Assembly: GCF_030409315.1 (NCBI RefSeq)
Contig: NZ_JAUFPS010000090.1
Coordinates: 1-57,498, forward strand
Direction of reading: 5' to 3'
Length of the DNA: 57,498 nucleotides
Source of the DNA: Mucilaginibacter flavus
GTDB taxonomy: Bacteria > Bacteroidota > Bacteroidia > Sphingobacteriales > Sphingobacteriaceae
The position numbers and the translations under genes were made by a program. The notes beneath the pieces were generated by a model, which made no database searches, was not told the origin of the DNA, and saw only the letters and a program-made list of their open reading frames with translations. Position 1 is the first letter of the stretch, and every line of letters begins with the position of its first letter. Below, piece after piece: positions 53,604 through 57,498 of the stretch.

Positions 53604-56600
53604 TTAATCTGCAAGTTCCCTTAAATCCACAGGCACCACGCGCGAGATGCCCTGCTCAACCATGGTTACGCCGTAAATTACATCGGTACTCGCTATGGTG
53701 CGCTTGTTGTGCGATACAATGATGAATTGCGAATCTTTAGAGAACGTACGGATGATGTTATTGAACTTATCAATATTGGTATCATCAAGCGGGGCGTCAA
53801 CCTCATCAAAAATACAGAAGGGGGCGGGCTTTAACAGGTAAAGTGAGAACAGTATGGCGGTGGCAGTCAACGTTTTTTCGCCGCCGGATAGTTGGTTGAT
53901 GGAAAGCGGACGTTTACCTTTCGGCTTGGCGATAATATCGATATCAGATTCCAGCGGGTGGTTAGGATCTGTCAGGATCAAATCGCAGGAGTCCTCGTCA
54001 TTAAACAGCGAGCGGAATACCTTGATGAAATTTTCGCGCACCATAATAAAGGCATGCATAAATTTCTCTTTGGCGGTGTCGTCAATCTCCTGTATGGTGG
54101 CTAATAACGATGCTTTGGCTTCGCTCAAATCTTTCTTTTGAGCCTGTATAAAGGTATAACGCTCATTCATTTCGTTATAGGCCTCAACCGCCATGGGGTT
54201 TATGGCACCAAAATCATCCAGTTGTTTTTTTAGTTTATCCGCCTTTTCGCGTAGTTCCTGTTCACTTTCGGCAGGAGGCTCGGTTTCGGGCAGATCTTCT
54301 ATATCGATGTTAAACTCAACAGAAAGACGCTCTTTAAGGGCATTAAGTTCTAACTTCAGGTTATTGCGTTCATCACGCAATTCGTTTTCAATAACCTCGT
54401 GGTTGTCTTTTTTCCTGCGCAGGGCGGTAACCTCATTTTCGCTTTCGGTAATCTGTCCGCGCCATTGGTAGTATTCCTGTTCGGCCTGTTGGGTGGCTTT
54501 TTCCAGGTTTTCTTTTTGCTCGTACATTTCCAGCAGGTCATCGTCGGAGTTATCGGCTTGTTTCAGGTTATCCTGAATGGCTATTTTAACTTTTTCCAGC
54601 TCGTTGCTGTTATGGCGGATGCGGCTTTCCAGGCTTTCCTGTTGGGTATCGCGATAATCTAAATCTTTTAGCAGGCCCGATACTTTATTTTGCTGCTGGT
54701 GAAACTTAATATTTTCCTGGTTATAAGCGTTTGATTGTACCGATACGTATTCGTTCAATTCATTAAACGCGGCCTGCTTATCAACCAGTAATTCGTTTTG
54801 AATTTGCTTTTGCGTTTTTAAATCGGCCAGCAGGGGGTGCAGGTTCATCATTTCCTCGTTGATGCCCGCAATTTTTCGGGCAATATCCTCCTTGCGGTTA
54901 AGGCTGTTTTCAATAAAGGTTTGATATTGCTCCTGGCGTGTTTTAACGGTGATCAGCTCGGTATTTAAACGGTTAATGATCATTTGCTGCTCATTGATCT
55001 CGGCGGCCTTGGTAGATGCTTTTAGGGCACTCAGGCGACTTTGCAATTCGTCGGATTTTGCCCTCTGCTGATTTACATTAACCTCGATTCCCTTTATCTC
55101 TTTGGCCAGATTTTCTAAGTTTTTGGCCCTGCCAATCCTTTTCCCCTCAAACAAACCTACCGACCCGCCGGCCATGGTATGTTTTGATTTATTGAATTTA
55201 CCGCTCTTACCAATCAGCACCACGCCATCGGGCAGGGCGGCATTGTTAATTTGCTGGTCTTTATCGTCGTCAACCAGGTAAACGTTTTTTAATAAATGGT
55301 TACAAAGCCGTGTGTATCGTTTATCAACCTCAATAACCTTTAATGCGGATACCGCGCCCGCGTTTTCAAATGCCGGGTTGGTTGGATGTTCTTCGGTATA
55401 GTTTTCAAGAATAAAGAAATGTGCCCTGCCGCGGGCCGCGTTGCTCAATAACTGAATAGCCTTGATAGCTTCATCGTAGTTTTCAACCACGTAGTAGTTC
55501 ATCAGCGGTTCCAGGTAGTTTTCAATGGCTACACGGTATTCTTCCTTACAAAATAATACATCGCTAAACAGCGGGGCGTTTTTAGCCCAGTCGGTATTTT
55601 TCTTTAAAAAGCGGATAGACTCCGGGAAACCTTCCAGGTTATCTACCATGCTTTTGGTTAGGTTGTACTCGTTTTGCTTGGCATCCAGCTTGCGGCTTTC
55701 TTTGATAATGGTATCTTTTACCGAAGCCAGTTCCGCGTCAGTTTCGGCAATCTGTTCTTTTAGCTTGTTCTCAAAATCAAGGGCCGATTGATAATCATAA
55801 TCCAGCGTTTCCTTTCGGTTGCTTAGTTCGGCTACTACCTGGTTAAAGTGCGAAAGTTCCACCTCTTTGTTGGTGGTATCTTCCATGTTGCGTTGGCTTT
55901 CCTGCTCCAAAGCCTGTTGCTGAATTTGCAGGATGTCGATATCCTTTTCGGCCTTGTAGGCCTGGTTTTGCAGGCGGGTATTAACACCAGTAATCTCGGT
56001 TAACTCGTTACGCGCTTCGGCCTGTTGTCCGCGCAATTCATCAACGGCTTCCTTCAGTTCAAAAAGCCTGCTTTGAATTTTTTGCAGGTTTTCATCATCC
56101 AAAGCTTTCTCTTCGCTAAGGCGTTTAATATTATATAGTACGTGGTTAAGCTGGTTTTTGTCTTTATCCAGTTCGTCGGTTAACCGTGCTTCCTTATCCT
56201 GTTGAAATTTGAGTTGTTCGTTTTTGATCTTTTTATCGCTTTCATAAGCGCGTATCTTGGACACAAACTCGTTGGTGGTTTTTTGTTGTACCGATAGGTT
56301 TTTCTCCCGCGTAATGCTGTCCAGCTTTTGTTGCTGTAAAGCGGCCTCTAAAGTATCTATTTGAGCAACAATGCCACTTTTGTCGGCCTTTTGCTGTTGC
56401 TCCAGGTTTTCAATTTTCTTTAACGATTCGCTGAAGGATACAATACGGAAAGAGGCCAGCATAACGCTGAGCGTTTTGTATTGCTCCTTAATGCGATAAT
56501 AGCGCTCCGTTTTTTTAGCCTGGTTCTCCAGCGATTTAAGGTTCTTTTCAATTTCAAAAAGCAAATCCTCCACACGCTCCAAATCGGCCTCGGTATCCTT

Positions 56601-57143
56601 TAGCTTGTTAAATGTTTGTTTTTTGCGAAGCTTGTATTTTGATATGCCCGATGCCTCCTCAAACAAATTACGGCGCGAGCCTTCCTTGTTGGTGATGATC
56701 TCGTCGATCATCCGCAGCTCGATGATGGAGTACGAATCTGACCCGATACCCGTATCCAAAAACAGATCGGTAATATCTTTTAAGCGGCACTGCACATCGT
56801 TAAGGCGGTACTCACTTTCGCCGGTACGGTAAAGCTTGCGCGTAAGGGTAACCTGCGAATAATCTGTAGGTAGTACGTTTTTGGTGTTATTAAAAGTGAG
56901 GGAAACCTCGGCAAGGTTGGCAGGTTTACGACTCTTGCTACCGTTAAATATTACGTTATCCATCTTTTCAGATCGTAACATCTTGGTGCTCTGTTCGCCC
57001 AAAACCCAGCGGATAGAATCCACCACGTTTGATTTACCGCAGCCGTTAGGTCCTACAATAGCAGTTACACCCTCATTGAAATTAATGGTGATCTTATCTC
57101 CGAAACTTTTAAAGCCCTTGATTTCTAAGCGGGTAAGCTGCAT
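53604..57143 (-). CDS. smc: Chromosome segregation protein SMC
   Basis: This 1179-residue ATPase organises and separates replicated chromosomes as a condensin with ScpAB (absent from the window). The N-terminal Walker A is GPNGCGKSN (near residue 32), followed by a Q-loop-like region and a long coiled-coil arm. The hinge lies around residues 500-660 (FPESIRFLKKNTDWAKNAP to the GGSVGLFEGKRIG end), and a second coiled-coil arm follows. The C-terminal head carries the ABC signature NQLSGGEKTLTATAI and Walker B CIFDEVDAPLDDTN. The length is normal for Bacteroidota SMC. Confidence 0.96.
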   Translation of the reverse strand: MQLTRLEIKGFKSFGDKITINFNEGVTAIVGPNGCGKSNVVDSIRWVLGEQSTKMLRSEKMDNVIFNGSKSRKPANLAEVSLTFNNTKNVLPTDYSQVTLTRKLYRTGESEYRLNDVQCRLKDITDLFLDTGIGSDSYSIIELRMIDEIITNKEGSRRNLFEEASGISKYKLRKKQTFNKLKDTEADLERVEDLLFEIEKNLKSLENQAKKTERYYRIKEQYKTLSVMLASFRIVSFSESLKKIENLEQQQKADKSGIVAQIDTLEAALQQQKLDSITREKNLSVQQKTTNEFVSKIRAYESDKKIKNEQLKFQQDKEARLTDELDKDKNQLNHVLYNIKRLSEEKALDDENLQKIQSRLFELKEAVDELRGQQAEARNELTEITGVNTRLQNQAYKAEKDIDILQIQQQALEQESQRNMEDTTNKEVELSHFNQVVAELSNRKETLDYDYQSALDFENKLKEQIAETDAELASVKDTIIKESRKLDAKQNEYNLTKSMVDNLEGFPESIRFLKKNTDWAKNAPLFSDVLFCKEEYRVAIENYLEPLMNYYVVENYDEAIKAIQLLSNAARGRAHFFILENYTEEHPTNPAFENAGAVSALKVIEVDKRYTRLCNHLLKNVYLVDDDKDQQINNAALPDGVVLIGKSGKFNKSKHTMAGGSVGLFEGKRIGRAKNLENLAKEIKGIEVNVNQQRAKSDELQSRLSALKASTKAAEINEQQMIINRLNTELITVKTRQEQYQTFIENSLNRKEDIARKIAGINEEMMNLHPLLADLKTQKQIQNELLVDKQAAFNELNEYVSVQSNAYNQENIKFHQQQNKVSGLLKDLDYRDTQQESLESRIRHNSNELEKVKIAIQDNLKQADNSDDDLLEMYEQKENLEKATQQAEQEYYQWRGQITESENEVTALRRKKDNHEVIENELRDERNNLKLELNALKERLSVEFNIDIEDLPETEPPAESEQELREKADKLKKQLDDFGAINPMAVEAYNEMNERYTFIQAQKKDLSEAKASLLATIQEIDDTAKEKFMHAFIMVRENFIKVFRSLFNDEDSCDLILTDPNHPLESDIDIIAKPKGKRPLSINQLSGGEKTLTATAILFSLYLLKPAPFCIFDEVDAPLDDTNIDKFNNIIRTFSKDSQFIIVSHNKRTIASTDVIYGVTMVEQGISRVVPVDLRELAD

Positions 57144-57464
57144 TTATCCTGTTGTATCCTTGCAAAAATTTAACCTTCAAAGTAATCATATTTTTTTGAT
57201 TTATGGAAGAGATTTTTGGACTGTAAGACTTTTGGGATTTTTGGACTTTTGAGACAAAGGACTTTTGGACAAAAGATAAAAGACTGAAAGCTATACCGCA
57301 TTTAGGGATTTTTTCAGAACCGGGATTTCTCACATTTTAATTTTTTTAAGGCGTTCGAGAAGACTTCGTAGTTAAGCAGATTTATCGAATTTTGACTTAC
57401 AACGTGTTTGTGAATAATGTCTCGTCCTGAAATAGGTTTACTAAATTAGTAAATCATTTAAATC
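57144..57464. other. Intergenic region upstream of smc and of the partial gene
   Basis: This 321-nt region has no supported gene. Between 57215 and 57280 a simple GGACTTTTGG-type repeat occurs several times. The TTTACTAA-A-TTAGTAAA palindrome at 57437-57453 is listed separately. Confidence 0.5.
57437..57453. promoter_or_regulatory. Operator candidate before the partial gene
   Basis: TTTACTAA and TTAGTAAA are perfect 8-bp arms around one A, 11 nt before the ATG at 57465. The form resembles operators of HxlR/MarR-type regulators. Confidence 0.5.
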
Positions 57465-57498
57465 ATGATCAGGCGAGAAATAGTATCAAAGAAGCAGC
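57465..57498 (+). CDS. Partial gene, function unknown
   Basis: An ATG at 57465 opens a frame that runs off the end of the window (MIRREIVSKKQ visible). It lies directly after a regulatory palindrome, which supports a real start. The family cannot be named from 11 residues. Confidence 0.45.
   Translation, partial: MIRREIVSKKQ

Noticed and set aside
1..57498. CRISPR arrays, rRNA, tRNA, prophage or complete insertion sequences.
   Set aside because: I saw no regularly spaced repeats, no rRNA-like sequence, no tRNA cloverleaf, no integrase or capsid genes, and no transposase with terminal repeats. A computational scan could still find a short RNA.

Overview
The window looks like chromosomal DNA of a Bacteroidota bacterium, most likely Sphingobacteriaceae and close to Mucilaginibacter. 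The placement is my inference from the gene families, not a database match. Supporting signs are three SusC/SusD outer-membrane pairs with CarboxypepD_reg/plug/barrel architecture, several glycoside hydrolases with Sec or lipoprotein signals, many exact TAnnTTTG promoter boxes, no Shine-Dalgarno-like leaders, and an OstA-like protein of the Bacteroidota type. I found no rRNA, tRNA, CRISPR array, prophage or insertion sequence.

Layout. 1-2.0 kb: SDR oxidoreductase and AraC regulator. 2.0-3.8 kb: secreted GH35 beta-galactosidase. 4.3-6.7 kb: a DHA2-type drug exporter interrupted by an in-frame TGA, then its probable TetR repressor, with a REP/MITE-like palindromic element between them. 7.1-11.6 kb: small membrane protein, tilS, and a large OstA-like envelope protein. 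11.7-15.1 kb: luciferase-like flavin oxidoreductase and a secreted GH127 beta-L-arabinofuranosidase. 15.5-27.4 kb: two SusC/SusD pairs (the second followed by a PI-PLC-like phosphodiesterase) separated by an AraC regulator. 27.5-30.0 kb: PLP-dependent sulfur-amino-acid enzyme and amino-acid permease. 30.3-41.5 kb: a polysaccharide-utilization-type locus with LacI regulator, SusC, SusD, fasciclin-like lipoprotein, second lipoprotein, basic-secretory-protein metallopeptidase and GH92 alpha-mannosidase. 41.7-45.5 kb: frameshifted lipoprotein, head-GIN (DUF2807) protein, Rpn-type nuclease, GH25 lysozyme-like protein and a frameshifted group III truncated hemoglobin. 45.6-48.0 kb: marR-MFS-isochorismatase-fold cluster. 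48.1-57.1 kb: lipocalin-like lipoprotein, a 53-residue charged protein, nhaA, lolD with two unusual partners, S41 peptidase and smc. The last 34 bases start an unidentified gene.

How it works together. The middle of the window is an outer-membrane nutrient-acquisition region. GH35, GH127, a PI-PLC-like enzyme, a BSP peptidase and GH92 together suggest growth on glycosylated, possibly GPI-anchored, plant or fungal cell-surface proteins; this is an inference. The LacI gene has perfect palindromic operator candidates in the long leader of its SusC operon. Three genes are disrupted (one nonsense codon, two single-base frameshifts). These may be real decay or sequence errors, and raw reads would decide. 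Several genes have a TAnnTTTG box only 3-5 nt before the start codon, which predicts leaderless transcripts.
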